Source: an uncultured Bacteroidia bacterium | GTDB lineage: Bacteria; Bacteroidota; Bacteroidia; Bacteroidales; UBA932 | Direction of reading: 5' to 3' | Assembly: GCA_902785575.1 (NCBI GenBank) | Contig: CACZZF010000015.1 | Span: 1-64,000 of the forward strand | Length of the DNA stretch: 64,000 nt | Part shown: piece by piece, positions 54,682 through 63,440 of the stretch | Numbering within the stretch: position 1 is the stretch's first letter | Layout of the letters: each line of letters opens with the position of its first letter | Notes under the pieces: model-generated | The model's database searches: none | What the model was told of the DNA's origin: nothing | Seen by the model: only the letters and a program-made list of their open reading frames with translations | Position numbers and translations under genes: made by a program

Positions 54682-55770
54682 CTATTTGATTCTGACGGGG
54701 CGTCCCGTTTGGGCGCTCTTGACAGCGGCGGAGAGAATCTCAACCACGACAAGGTTATTCTCCAATGATGAAAGGTCTCCAGGAGCAATCGTAATCTCCC
54801 CTCTCACAGCTGCTTCCAGAAGATGGAACGGATTGTCATACGGAGCGGCGAGGGCGGGAGCGTCAGTCCATTCACCCTTCTTGGTGCCTTCCACACGGTT
54901 AGGATTCGCCTGATAAAGGAGGCCATCATGTCCGTAGACAAACATATCCTTGCGGTTATATGGCCAGCACCAGGAGGCGTTGATCTCAACAGTGGCTCCG
55001 GGATATTCCAGGACTATTGTCGCATCATCATCCACCTTAGGGTAGACGGAGGGTTTATCGCGCTGGAGAACGGCGTAGACACTCACCGGCTTCCTGCCGC
55101 CCAGCAGCCATGTGGCAAGATTAGCGCCGTAGCAGCCGAAATCCATAACCGCTCCACCACCGTTAAGAATAGGGTCTGTGAGCCAGTCCAGGAACTTCTT
55201 GCTACAGCCGATCTCGACAGGCCCTTGGTGGCCGTCATATACCTCGATCCTGAATATGTCCCCGATCTTTCCCGCATCCACCTGAGCCTTCACGTAATGG
55301 TTCGAGGCGTACCAGGTGGTCTCATAATTGGTCAGAAGGAGAATACCGTGTTTCCGGGCCAACGCGGCCATTTTCCGGGCGTCCTTAAACGTTGTGGCAA
55401 GAGGCTTCTCGACCATCACATGTATGCCTCTCGGAGCGCAAGCCTCGACAACTGCGAGATGCTCCTTAATTGAGCCATAGGCCACGACCGCCTCGGGCTT
55501 TGTCGCGTCAAGCATCTGCCCGAGATCTGAATAGAATATGTTCTCCGGCAGCATCCTGCTCAAGGAATTGTCATGGATATACCTTGGATCGGCTTCCCAG
55601 ACACCCACAACCTGAATGTCTCCCTGACGGAGTTGGGATACGACTCCATTAAGGTGATCATGGGTCACGCCCGCGACAGCGACGCGGAAAGGCTCTTTGG
55701 CGGATAGAGTGGAAAAGGCTGACACGACGAAAGCCGCGGCCAAAAGGAACATATTCATTCTTTTATTCAT
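54682..55770 (-). CDS. Secreted Gfo/Idh/MocA-family oxidoreductase
   Basis: A 362-residue protein with a Sec signal peptide (VVSAFSTLSAKE) and the Gfo/Idh fold: N-terminal dinucleotide-binding part (VAVAGVTHDHLNGV) and the catalytic MVEKPLATT motif, then the beta-sheet domain with GGGAVMDFGCYGANL. Several family members carry tightly bound NAD(P) and are exported, so a periplasmic sugar or glycoside enzyme is likely. Three bases separate it from the reductase gene, so it may be the first gene of the cluster. Confidence 0.87.
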   Translation of the reverse strand: MNKRMNMFLLAAAFVVSAFSTLSAKEPFRVAVAGVTHDHLNGVVSQLRQGDIQVVGVWEADPRYIHDNSLSRMLPENIFYSDLGQMLDATKPEAVVAYGSIKEHLAVVEACAPRGIHVMVEKPLATTFKDARKMAALARKHGILLLTNYETTWYASNHYVKAQVDAGKIGDIFRIEVYDGHQGPVEIGCSKKFLDWLTDPILNGGGAVMDFGCYGANLATWLLGGRKPVSVYAVLQRDKPSVYPKVDDDATIVLEYPGATVEINASWCWPYNRKDMFVYGHDGLLYQANPNRVEGTKKGEWTDAPALAAPYDNPFHLLEAAVRGEITIAPGDLSSLENNLVVVEILSAAVKSAQTGRPVRIK

Positions 55771-55824
55771 AAGGAACTGTCTTTAAGTGAAGTGTAAAAA
55801 TAGGAATTATTACGGAAATACACG

Positions 55825-55852
55825 AAAAAAAGGGGCCGCGCAGGCCCCTTTT
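55825..55852 (-). terminator. Rho-independent terminator of the M28 peptidase gene
   Basis: On the minus strand AAAAGGGGCC and GGCCCCTTTT form a ten-base-pair stem with a TGCGC loop, followed by further T residues. It lies about 20 bases after the peptidase stop and isolates it from the Gfo gene. Confidence 0.85.
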
Positions 55853-55872
55853 CTCATACTCTTATTTCTCCT

Positions 55873-57438
55873 TTACGGTCTCGGTCCCGGCTGCTGAGGC
55901 TGGACAGGATTAACGGGGATCCTGCCGGGATCGTCAGCGGCGCAGATCGCCAGCCAAGCCACGATCGTAGCGTCCAGGGTGAGGTCACCAAGTGAGAGAC
56001 GCTCGTAAGTGTCCATGATGGTGTGGTAGGTACGGTTGTACTCCAGAGGATCCTGGATGAACTGGTAAGCCGGCAGGCCAGCCCTCAAGAATGACACATG
56101 GTCAGTAGAGCCTGTGTTCCTCGGCGAGAGATACTTGAATCCCAACGGCTCGATGTACTTCTTCCAAGCCTCGAAGAACGGGAAGGCGGCGTCGTTGTTC
56201 TCAAGATAGATACCGTGGAAACGTCCGGAGCCATTATCCATATTCAGATAAAGAGCGAACTTATCGAAGCCAGGGAGCTTCTTGTTGTCCTTGAAGAGGT
56301 AATTCTGCATGTAGCCTCTGGATCCGAAGAGGCCCTGCTCCTCGCCACCCCAAAGGGCGATACGGATAGTCCTCTTGGGCTTTATGCCAAGCTGCTGGAG
56401 AATTCTCATAGCTTCCATCATCACGATGCAGCCGGAGGCGTTGTCAGCGGCTCCAGTGCCACCGTGCCATGAATCAAGGTGGGCGCCGATAAGGACGATC
56501 TCATCCTTCATCTTGGGATCAGTACCAGGGATCTCAGCGTAGACATTGTGGACCTCCTGGTCATCAGTGAACTTGTTGATGAGCTCGAGCTCCATCTCGA
56601 CCTTCTCGCCTTTCTGGATCAGACGGACCATACGGCCATGGTCCTCGATAGGCATTATGATCTCGGGAACCGGCTCAGGATCACCGACTTTGTAAGATCC
56701 ACCAGAACCGCTAGGCACATTAAAAGTGCCACGTCCTGTGACAATGCAGAGGGGTTTCTCGTTAGCGAGGAGCTCATTGGTAAGGTTCTGGAGCTCCATG
56801 ATGGAAGCCCTGTCGAAAGGAATACGAGGACGGGCGCCACCTCCGGGAGGCCCGGCGGGAGAGATGAAGCCAGCGGTACGCCTGTCTTGTGACAGGGCCT
56901 CAAGCTCCTCCTCAGTGTAACGCTTGGCGAGAGGCTGGAAACCGATATTGTAGGTCTGTGTCGGGGCCCTCAGCAAGATCTTGCCGGCGATATTGCCCCT
57001 ATATTTATCAAGGTCTTCCTTCTTCTGGACATCAAACACCACGCACTCCCCTTTCACAAGGCCGTTGGTGCTGCCAGTCCAAGCTTTAGGATTGACAGAG
57101 AAAGCGCAATAATAAGGAGATGTCATCGCGGCGTAGGTCTTCACGACATCCCATCCACCACGAGGGAACTCGGCGGCGAACTCCGCCCTCGGATTGGAGA
57201 GGCCGAACTCCTTAAGTTTTTCGACGACAAGGCTCTCAGCCCTGCGCTTCTGCTGGGAGGCCGTAAGCCTTGATCCGAGCAGGTCGGTCATGAACTGGGA
57301 GATTTCCTCGATCTTAGAGTTGTTCAAGCCCTCGTTCTTGATCTTGGTGGCGAGCTCAGGTGACTGTGACACCTGCGCGTTGACGCTGCCGGCACATACC
57401 ATGGCCAGCAACGAGAAAACAAATAAAACCTTTTTCAT
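55873..57438 (-). CDS. Secreted M28-family aminopeptidase with PA domain
   Basis: A 521-residue protein with a signal peptide (AMVCAGSVNAQ). The metal-binding motifs of M28 are GAHLDSWHGGTGAADNASGC and WGGEEQGLFGSRGYM; a PA-type domain lies between (~130-250), and a Gly/Pro-rich GPPGGGARPR stretch interrupts it near residue 200. The C-terminus ends in a Pro/Gln-rich tail. It is likely a zinc aminopeptidase or carboxypeptidase-like enzyme of the periplasm or surface. It is transcribed from its own -7 box and ended by a strong terminator. Confidence 0.9.
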   Translation of the reverse strand: MKKVLFVFSLLAMVCAGSVNAQVSQSPELATKIKNEGLNNSKIEEISQFMTDLLGSRLTASQQKRRAESLVVEKLKEFGLSNPRAEFAAEFPRGGWDVVKTYAAMTSPYYCAFSVNPKAWTGSTNGLVKGECVVFDVQKKEDLDKYRGNIAGKILLRAPTQTYNIGFQPLAKRYTEEELEALSQDRRTAGFISPAGPPGGGARPRIPFDRASIMELQNLTNELLANEKPLCIVTGRGTFNVPSGSGGSYKVGDPEPVPEIIMPIEDHGRMVRLIQKGEKVEMELELINKFTDDQEVHNVYAEIPGTDPKMKDEIVLIGAHLDSWHGGTGAADNASGCIVMMEAMRILQQLGIKPKRTIRIALWGGEEQGLFGSRGYMQNYLFKDNKKLPGFDKFALYLNMDNGSGRFHGIYLENNDAAFPFFEAWKKYIEPLGFKYLSPRNTGSTDHVSFLRAGLPAYQFIQDPLEYNRTYHTIMDTYERLSLGDLTLDATIVAWLAICAADDPGRIPVNPVQPQQPGPRP

Positions 57439-57465
57439 TGTGATCGAATAAGTTCGTTACTAGGG

Positions 57466-57473
57466 CAAACTTA
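57466..57473 (-). promoter_or_regulatory. -7 box of the M28 aminopeptidase gene
   Basis: On the minus strand TAAGTTTG matches TAnnTTTG exactly, 28 bases before the ATG at 57438. Confidence 0.6.
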
Positions 57474-57522
57474 CATAAAAATATTTTAATAATACTCTTT
57501 AAAAGTAATTAAAACGATCATC

Positions 57523-58614
57523 TCACTTGATTAGACAGTCAAGCATTTTCGAGTCAGGCTCGTTTGAGGTGCCTGAAAGGATGCCGAAGCCTCCTATTCC
57601 TTCCCTATATGCCCAGACCGCCCGGGCGATTCCCAGGGAATCCAGCACCTTGTTCATTTCCGAGAGCCAGTTGTACCTGGACTCTTCATTAGCCTTGACG
57701 GACAGGCATCCATATTCCCCACAATATGCGGGAACACCATGATTCTTAGCGACTTCCAGAACCATTCCAAATTCCTTGGCAAATCTCCCGGTGTCATACA
57801 CAGCGTCAGTCCAGGTCGCGGAGAGGGCGCGATCGGTATCCGAGCAAGCCTCCAATTCCTCACTTGAAACGACCTTTCCCGGGTAATGGACCGGTCCCAT
57901 ATAATCTTTCAAATCCATCCAACTAGCCTGGTAGTGCGTCAGGAGCATAGGCTCATAATAATGGAAACTCAGGATTATGTTAGGGTCATCCTTGGGAAGC
58001 TCCAGCTGGCTCGCGGTGCTGAATGACTGCCAACGGTTGCTGCCGATCACAATTATCCTATCCTTCTCAAGCTCACGTATCGCGGCGTGGCATTCCGCGA
58101 CGATCTTGTTCCAATCAGCGGGATCGTCAGCGACAGGCTCGTTCATAAGCTCATATGCGACCATGTCGGTCGGATAATCCTTAAGCTCACCGGAGATCTT
58201 TCTCCAGCACTCATAGAAAGCCTCTTGGGCAGCCCGCTCAGTGAACAGCGGCTTGACGGCGGCATTGAAATAATGGGAACGCAGGATATGCAGGTCTACT
58301 ATCGCTCTCAAGCCATATTTTCCGCAGAGATCCAGGCCGTTACGAAGAAGGGCGAAGGCCTCCTCTTCCTTGGAACCGTCCTCAGCGAACATCTGCTCCT
58401 CGTCAATAGGGATGCGGACATGGTCAAAACCCCAACCGGCAATCCTTTTGACATCTTCCTCAACGAAGAAAGCTGCCCTCTGCTCCCCTCTGACATTACT
58501 TTGGGACAGCCAGTGGGCGATGTTGACTCCTCGTTGGATCTTGAACTTTTCTATAGGTTCCTTGCAGGAAAACGCCAGTATGGCGGCAAGGACTATAAGC
58601 AAAACTCGTCTCAT
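57523..58614 (-). CDS. Glycoside hydrolase family 5 lipoprotein
   Basis: A 363-residue lipoprotein (AAILAFSCKE, Cys17) with a GH5 TIM barrel. Motifs are GVNIAHWLSQ, DHVRIPIDEEQM, the acid/base Glu159 in YELMNEP, and the nucleophile Glu300 in AYCGEYG. GH5 members cut beta-1,4-linked glucans, mannans and related polysaccharides; the subfamily cannot be decided. It overlaps the aldo/keto reductase gene by four bases. No binding domain is present. Confidence 0.92.
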   Translation of the reverse strand: MRRVLLIVLAAILAFSCKEPIEKFKIQRGVNIAHWLSQSNVRGEQRAAFFVEEDVKRIAGWGFDHVRIPIDEEQMFAEDGSKEEEAFALLRNGLDLCGKYGLRAIVDLHILRSHYFNAAVKPLFTERAAQEAFYECWRKISGELKDYPTDMVAYELMNEPVADDPADWNKIVAECHAAIRELEKDRIIVIGSNRWQSFSTASQLELPKDDPNIILSFHYYEPMLLTHYQASWMDLKDYMGPVHYPGKVVSSEELEACSDTDRALSATWTDAVYDTGRFAKEFGMVLEVAKNHGVPAYCGEYGCLSVKANEESRYNWLSEMNKVLDSLGIARAVWAYREGIGGFGILSGTSNEPDSKMLDCLIK

Positions 58615-59627
58615 ACTCCGAAATCCTTTCCAGCGAACAAAGAATCAATCTCGAATATCTCCTCTTCAGAGAAGTATCTGTTATCCAAGGCTTTAAGATC
58701 ATCATCAATCTGAGCGACCGAGCTGGCACCAATGATTACCGAGGTCACCCTGGGGTCAGAAAGCAGCCAAGAGAGTGACATCTGGGCGAGGCTCTGCCCG
58801 CGGCGGAGTGCCATATCGTTCAGTCTCCTAAGGGCCTCCAGCAGCTCGGGAGTCAAAACCTCAGGCTTGAGAGATGTGTTCCTGGCCATCCTGGAGTCAG
58901 AAGGAATACCATTAAGATACCTTCCTGTCAGCAGTCCCTGCTGGAGCGGAGAGAATGAGATAAATCCTACTCCCTCACCATAAGAGAGGTCAATAAGGCC
59001 CTGATCCTGAGGCCTCCGGTCGATAATGTTGTAGCGGTCCTGGTAAAGAAGGCATGGCACATCATGCTCAGCCAGATACTTATAGGCCTTGGCAGCCTGC
59101 TCTTTCGGGTAACGGGACAGACCCACATAAAGGGCCTTTCCTTGACGGACTATATCCACAAGGGCCTGCATGGTCTCCTCTACCGGAGTGGCCGGATCAT
59201 AGCGGTGGGAATAGAATATGTCGACATAATCTATATTCATCCGCTTCAGACTCTGGTCCAGGCTGGCCATCAGGTATTTCCGGGATCCCCAGTTGCCGTA
59301 GGGGCCGGGCCACATGTCCCAGCCGGCCTTGGAGCTGATGAACAACTCGTCCCGGTAGGGCTTGAACACGCTGGACATCAAGTGGCCGAAATTCTCTTCA
59401 GCCGTGCCATATTCAGGGCCGTAATTGTTGGCGAGGTCGAAATGGCAGATACCGCTGTCAAAAGCCCGGCAGGCCATGGCTTTGACTTCCTCGAAAGGCT
59501 TGTGGGAGCCGAAGTTGTGCCAAAGGCCGAGGGAAAGGAGAGGCAATTGGATTCCGGAACGGCCGCAACGGCGGTAATCCATCGATTCGTAGCGCTCCGG
59601 ATAGGCGGAGTAGACAGGTGCGATCAT
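58611..59627 (-). CDS. Aldo/keto reductase, YghZ-like
   Basis: A 338-residue AKR of the YghZ/L-glyceraldehyde-3-phosphate reductase group: ERYESMDYRRCGRSGIQLP, LSLGLWHNFG, the catalytic HFDLANNYGPEYG (Tyr) with Asp and Lys in FISSKAGWD, and SFSPLQQGLLTGRYL. It reduces small aldehydes with NADPH in the cytosol. The gene overlaps the GH5 gene by four bases and follows the GltS gene after 19 bases, so they probably share a transcript. ATG at 59627 is chosen because relatives begin about here. Confidence 0.93.
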   Translation of the reverse strand: MIAPVYSAYPERYESMDYRRCGRSGIQLPLLSLGLWHNFGSHKPFEEVKAMACRAFDSGICHFDLANNYGPEYGTAEENFGHLMSSVFKPYRDELFISSKAGWDMWPGPYGNWGSRKYLMASLDQSLKRMNIDYVDIFYSHRYDPATPVEETMQALVDIVRQGKALYVGLSRYPKEQAAKAYKYLAEHDVPCLLYQDRYNIIDRRPQDQGLIDLSYGEGVGFISFSPLQQGLLTGRYLNGIPSDSRMARNTSLKPEVLTPELLEALRRLNDMALRRGQSLAQMSLSWLLSDPRVTSVIIGASSVAQIDDDLKALDNRYFSEEEIFEIDSLFAGKDFGV

Positions 59628-59646
59628 GATTTGAGTATTAAGTGAT

Positions 59647-60879
59647 TTAAATGATATTCAGGAATATAGTCACTATGGTGGTATTGATTATATCCACGAA
59701 CATAGCCCCGATTATAGGGACGATTATGAACGGGTTGACGGCATAACGGTACTTGAAGCAGACGGCCGACATATTCGCCATGGCGTTCGGAGTGGCGCCC
59801 AGGCCGAAACCGCAAAGACCACTCACCAGAACCGCGGCGTCATAGTCCTTCCCGAGCGAGCGGAACGCCACCAGATACGCGAAAAGGGCTATGAAGGCCA
59901 CCTGGGCGAGCAGGATTACGCACAGGGGCAGGACAAGGTTGGCCAGTTCCCAAAGCTTGAGAGTGGACATGGCGATTCCAAGGAATATGGAAAGGGAAAT
60001 GTCCCCGACCGAAATGATCTTGTCCATCTTGAGCGTATCCTTCTTTTTAGAGAATGCCTCGGTGAAATTCCGGATAAGGCAGGCTGCTATAAGTGATCCG
60101 AAATATGTCGGGAACGTGATTCCCGTCAGAGCCAGGAGCTTGCTGAGACACATTCCGACGGCCATGGCTAGGACAAGCAGGTAAACAGCCTTGGTATAGT
60201 CCCTGAACGCTCTCTCATCAGACTGCGAACGTTCCATCTTCGCATCCGGTGAAGCCTCGCTACCCTCCAATCCTGTCACGACATCCGTGGAATGGGACTC
60301 CTCAGCCAAGGAACGCTTGCGTATAAGCATCTCAGCCAGAGGGCCTCCTATCATCGATCCAGCCACCAGTCCGAAGGTCGCGCAAGCCATTGTGATGGAC
60401 TGCGCACCGGAAAGGCCCATGCTCTCAAGCAATGGTGAGAAGCCACCCGAGGTCCCGTGCCCGCCGGCCATCGGGATCGAACCCGAGGCCATACCGAGCA
60501 GAGGGTCGAGTCCCATCAACTTGGCTGTACCGACAGAGATCAGGTTCTGGGCCACAATCAGGACCGCAACCAGCACTACCATGATAATCAACGGTTTCCC
60601 GCCCTTTTTAATCGCCTTGAAGTCGGATTGGAAACCCACGGAAGTGAAGAAAAGCATCATGCTGATGTCCCTGATGGTGCCGTCGAAAGAAAACTCCACT
60701 CCGAGCCAACTGTAAGAGACCAGGGTCAGCAAGGATATGAGAATTCCTCCGGAAACCGGGGCAGGGATGCAGAAACGCTTCAGGAACGGGATGGAACGAG
60801 TGAAAAACATTCCAAGCAGCAGGGCCAGGACACCCACACCCGCCGTCTGGAACATGTCAAGTGAGATCAATTCTCGCAT
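59647..60879 (-). CDS. gltS: Sodium/glutamate symporter GltS
   Basis: A 410-residue membrane protein with ten to twelve segments and the GltS signatures: PAPVSGGILISLLTLV, MLFFTSVGFQSDFKAIKKGG, GSIPMAGGHGTSGGFSP and GLCGFGLGATPNAMANM. It imports L-glutamate with Na+. Residues ~205-230 form a polar, charged cytosolic loop that is longer than in E. coli. Divergent from the DUF1846 gene. DAACS at 42227 gives the strain a second glutamate-type symporter. Confidence 0.94.
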   Translation of the reverse strand: MRELISLDMFQTAGVGVLALLLGMFFTRSIPFLKRFCIPAPVSGGILISLLTLVSYSWLGVEFSFDGTIRDISMMLFFTSVGFQSDFKAIKKGGKPLIIMVVLVAVLIVAQNLISVGTAKLMGLDPLLGMASGSIPMAGGHGTSGGFSPLLESMGLSGAQSITMACATFGLVAGSMIGGPLAEMLIRKRSLAEESHSTDVVTGLEGSEASPDAKMERSQSDERAFRDYTKAVYLLVLAMAVGMCLSKLLALTGITFPTYFGSLIAACLIRNFTEAFSKKKDTLKMDKIISVGDISLSIFLGIAMSTLKLWELANLVLPLCVILLAQVAFIALFAYLVAFRSLGKDYDAAVLVSGLCGFGLGATPNAMANMSAVCFKYRYAVNPFIIVPIIGAMFVDIINTTIVTIFLNII

Positions 60880-60916
60880 CTTAAGTCGAATTGTCGTGAA
60901 TTTCGGAATTTTTTTT

Positions 60917-60924
60917 TAATTTTG
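60917..60924 (+). promoter_or_regulatory. -7 box of the DUF1846 gene
   Basis: TAATTTTG matches TAnnTTTG exactly, 30 bases before the ATG at 60955. Confidence 0.6.
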
Positions 60925-60954
60925 TAACCCGTATTTAAAACAACTCTCATTTTT

Positions 60955-62439
60955 ATGAAATACGGGTTCGACAACGGGAAATACCTCAAAATCCAATCAG
61001 AGCGCATCAAGGAACGTATCGCCAAGTTCGGCGACAAGCTTTACATGGAGTTCGGCGGCAAGCTATTCGATGACTACCATGCCAGCCGGGTTCTTCCCGG
61101 ATTCGAGCCGGACAGCAAGCTGAAAATGCTGATGCAGATGAAAGACGACGCCGAGATCATCATTGTGATCAGCGCCGTTGACATCGAGAAGAACAAGGTC
61201 CGCAGCGACCTTGGAATCACCTACGATGTAGATGTTCTGCGTCTGCGGGATGAGTTTATGGATAGAGGGCTAAGCGTAAACAGCGTTGTCATCACCCATT
61301 TCAACGGCCAAGCAAGCGCCGAGGCTTACCGCAAGCGCCTCGAGAACATGGGCATCACGGTATATTACCACCATACTATAGAGGATTATCCCAACAATGT
61401 CGCCCTGATCGACTCCGACGAGGGTTTCGGCAAGAATGACTATGTGATCACGACCAAGCCTCTGGTTGTGGTGACAGCTCCTGGCCCCGGAAGCGGAAAG
61501 ATGGCGGTTTGTTTAAGCCAGCTCTATCAAGAGAATAAGCGTGGAATAAAGGCCGGTTACGCCAAGTTCGAGACCTTCCCCATCTGGAACCTGCCACTCA
61601 CACACCCTGTCAACCTGGCCTACGAGGCCGCAACAGCTGACTTGGAGGATGTCAATATGATTGACCCGTTCCACTTGGAGGCTTATGGCGAGACAGCGGT
61701 CAACTACAACAGGGATGTTGAGATATTCCCCGTGATGAACGCCCTCTTCGACGACATCTACGGTTTCTCTCCTTACAAGTCCCCGACCGACATGGGAGTC
61801 AACATGGTCGGATACTGTATCTGCGATGATGAGGTTTGCCGGGAGGCTTCTCTACAGGAGATAATAAGGCGCTATTACACAGCCGTTTGCAACTTCGCTG
61901 ACGGAAAAGCGACCGAAAATGAGGTCAACAAGCTGGCCCTTCTCATGAAGCGCGCTAAGATCACCACGGCCTACAGAAAGACCACAGTGGCGGCCAAGGA
62001 AAGGCTTGATGAGGCCGGTGTGGCCACCGCGGCGATCGAGCTTTGCGACGGGACCATACTCACAGCGACCACCAGTCCCCTGCTCGGCCCCAGCGCCGCC
62101 CTTTTGCTTAACGCCCTTAAGCATCTGGCCGGGATCGCCCATAACGTCAAGCTGATTCCCCAGACGATGATAGAGCCGATCCAGAAGACCAAGGTGACAT
62201 ACCTCCATGGCCGCAACCCCCGCCTCCACACGGACGAGGTCCTGGTCGCCATCTCGATGATGAGCCTGATTGACGAGAATTGCAAGATGGCCATCGACCA
62301 GCTCCCCAATTTGGCCGGTGCACAGGTCCATTCTAGCGTGATGCTCAGCGAGGTTGACCGCAAAACCTTCAGCAAACTCGGAATAGGCGTGACCTGCGAT
62401 CCGGTGAGGAAACTCAAGGAAAGGGAAAAAGAAGCTTGA
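60955..62439 (+). CDS. DUF1846 family protein
   Basis: A 494-residue cytosolic protein that spans the whole DUF1846 family. It begins MKYGFDNGKYLKIQSERIKE, has an acidic-and-Gly nucleotide-binding-like region VVVTAPGPGSGKMAVCLSQL and ends with VTCDPVRKLKEREKEA. GPGSGK has the look of a P-loop. The function of the family is unknown; it is common in Firmicutes and Bacteroidota. It has its own promoter and is divergent from GltS. No pathway link is seen. Confidence 0.93.
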   Translation: MKYGFDNGKYLKIQSERIKERIAKFGDKLYMEFGGKLFDDYHASRVLPGFEPDSKLKMLMQMKDDAEIIIVISAVDIEKNKVRSDLGITYDVDVLRLRDEFMDRGLSVNSVVITHFNGQASAEAYRKRLENMGITVYYHHTIEDYPNNVALIDSDEGFGKNDYVITTKPLVVVTAPGPGSGKMAVCLSQLYQENKRGIKAGYAKFETFPIWNLPLTHPVNLAYEAATADLEDVNMIDPFHLEAYGETAVNYNRDVEIFPVMNALFDDIYGFSPYKSPTDMGVNMVGYCICDDEVCREASLQEIIRRYYTAVCNFADGKATENEVNKLALLMKRAKITTAYRKTTVAAKERLDEAGVATAAIELCDGTILTATTSPLLGPSAALLLNALKHLAGIAHNVKLIPQTMIEPIQKTKVTYLHGRNPRLHTDEVLVAISMMSLIDENCKMAIDQLPNLAGAQVHSSVMLSEVDRKTFSKLGIGVTCDPVRKLKEREKEA

Positions 62440-62465
62440 TTTGACGGATATTATTCACATATTTG
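62440..62465 (+). promoter_or_regulatory. -33/-7 promoter of the secreted TIM-barrel gene
   Basis: TTTG at 62440-62443 and CATATTTG at 62458-62465 form a near-consensus Bacteroidota pair. The -7 part ends 24 bases before the ATG at 62490. Confidence 0.5.
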
Positions 62466-62489
62466 TATAAACAATTAAAACTGAAGAAG

Positions 62490-63431
62490 ATGAAGAATAT
62501 AGCGATGAAGATCATGGCGGCCGCGGCGGTCGTCCTTCTCCTTGCCGGATGCTGTGGCAAGAAAGAAACCAAGACTGTCTTCCCCAAGAAGCTCCCTATC
62601 GGAGTGCAGCTCTACAGCGTCCGCACCGACCTGGAAGCCGACTTCTATGGCACCCTGAAAAGAATCAGCGAGATGGGCATTCTCGGTGTCGAGTTCTACG
62701 GTGAGTACTACGGCAACTCTGTCGTCCAGGTAAAGCGCTGGTGCACCGAGCTGGGTCTTGTACCCTTCTCAAACCACGTTCCCTTCGACCAGATGATCAA
62801 TGACATCGACAAGGTCATCGAGGAGAACACCATCCTCGGAGTCCAGTACATCGTGTTCCCGTACATGGACGAGGCCAGCCGCCCGGGCATTGATCCTGAG
62901 CAGTTCAAGGCTACTGTGGCCAAGATCGGCGAGGTCGGTGCGAAGGTTCGCGAGGCCGGTTTCCAGCTTCTCTACCACAATCACGATTTCGAGTTCGTGA
63001 AGCTTCCTGACGGCAAGGTCGGATACGATGAGATATTCGCCAACAACAGCCGCGAGAACCTCCAGAACGAGCTTGACGCCTGCTGGTGCGACTATGCCGG
63101 CTTCGACGTGTGCGAGACTCTCAAGAAATATGGCAATGGCGGCACGCCCGTCCTCCACGCCAAGGACTATAAGCTCGAAGGCAAACTGAGCTCGGCCCCT
63201 TACGCCCTAATCGGTGTCAACACCGACAACTCGATGAAGGACGAGGGCGGCTGGTTCGAGTACAGGCCGATGGGTTCCGGACAGATGGACATGGAGAAGA
63301 TCATCCTCACCGCCATGGAGACCGGCGTCAAATGGCTATGCATCGAGCAGGACGAGCCCAGCATGGGTCTTGACCGCCTCGGAGGAGTCGCCAAGAGCGT
63401 CGAGTGGCTCAAAGCTCACGATCTGATGTAG
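62490..63431 (+). CDS. Secreted sugar-phosphate isomerase/epimerase-like TIM barrel
   Basis: A 313-residue lipoprotein (VVLLLAGCCGK, Cys21) with the AP-endonuclease-2 barrel: IGVQLYSVRTDLEADFYG, MGILGVEFYGEYYG, FQLLYHNHDFEFV, LDACWCDYAG, LHAKDYK and CIEQDEPS carry the metal-binding His, Glu and Asp residues. It resembles 3-keto-glycoside or inosose-type isomerases exported by Bacteroidota. It is a second secreted barrel beside the one at 46097. I start at the ATG at 62490; the longer frame would need TTG. Confidence 0.89.
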   Translation: MKNIAMKIMAAAAVVLLLAGCCGKKETKTVFPKKLPIGVQLYSVRTDLEADFYGTLKRISEMGILGVEFYGEYYGNSVVQVKRWCTELGLVPFSNHVPFDQMINDIDKVIEENTILGVQYIVFPYMDEASRPGIDPEQFKATVAKIGEVGAKVREAGFQLLYHNHDFEFVKLPDGKVGYDEIFANNSRENLQNELDACWCDYAGFDVCETLKKYGNGGTPVLHAKDYKLEGKLSSAPYALIGVNTDNSMKDEGGWFEYRPMGSGQMDMEKIILTAMETGVKWLCIEQDEPSMGLDRLGGVAKSVEWLKAHDLM

Positions 63432-63440
63432 AAGATCCCT

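Noticed and set aside
61852..62331. Minus-strand frame inside DUF1846
   Set aside because: Shadow frame of a well-supported gene.
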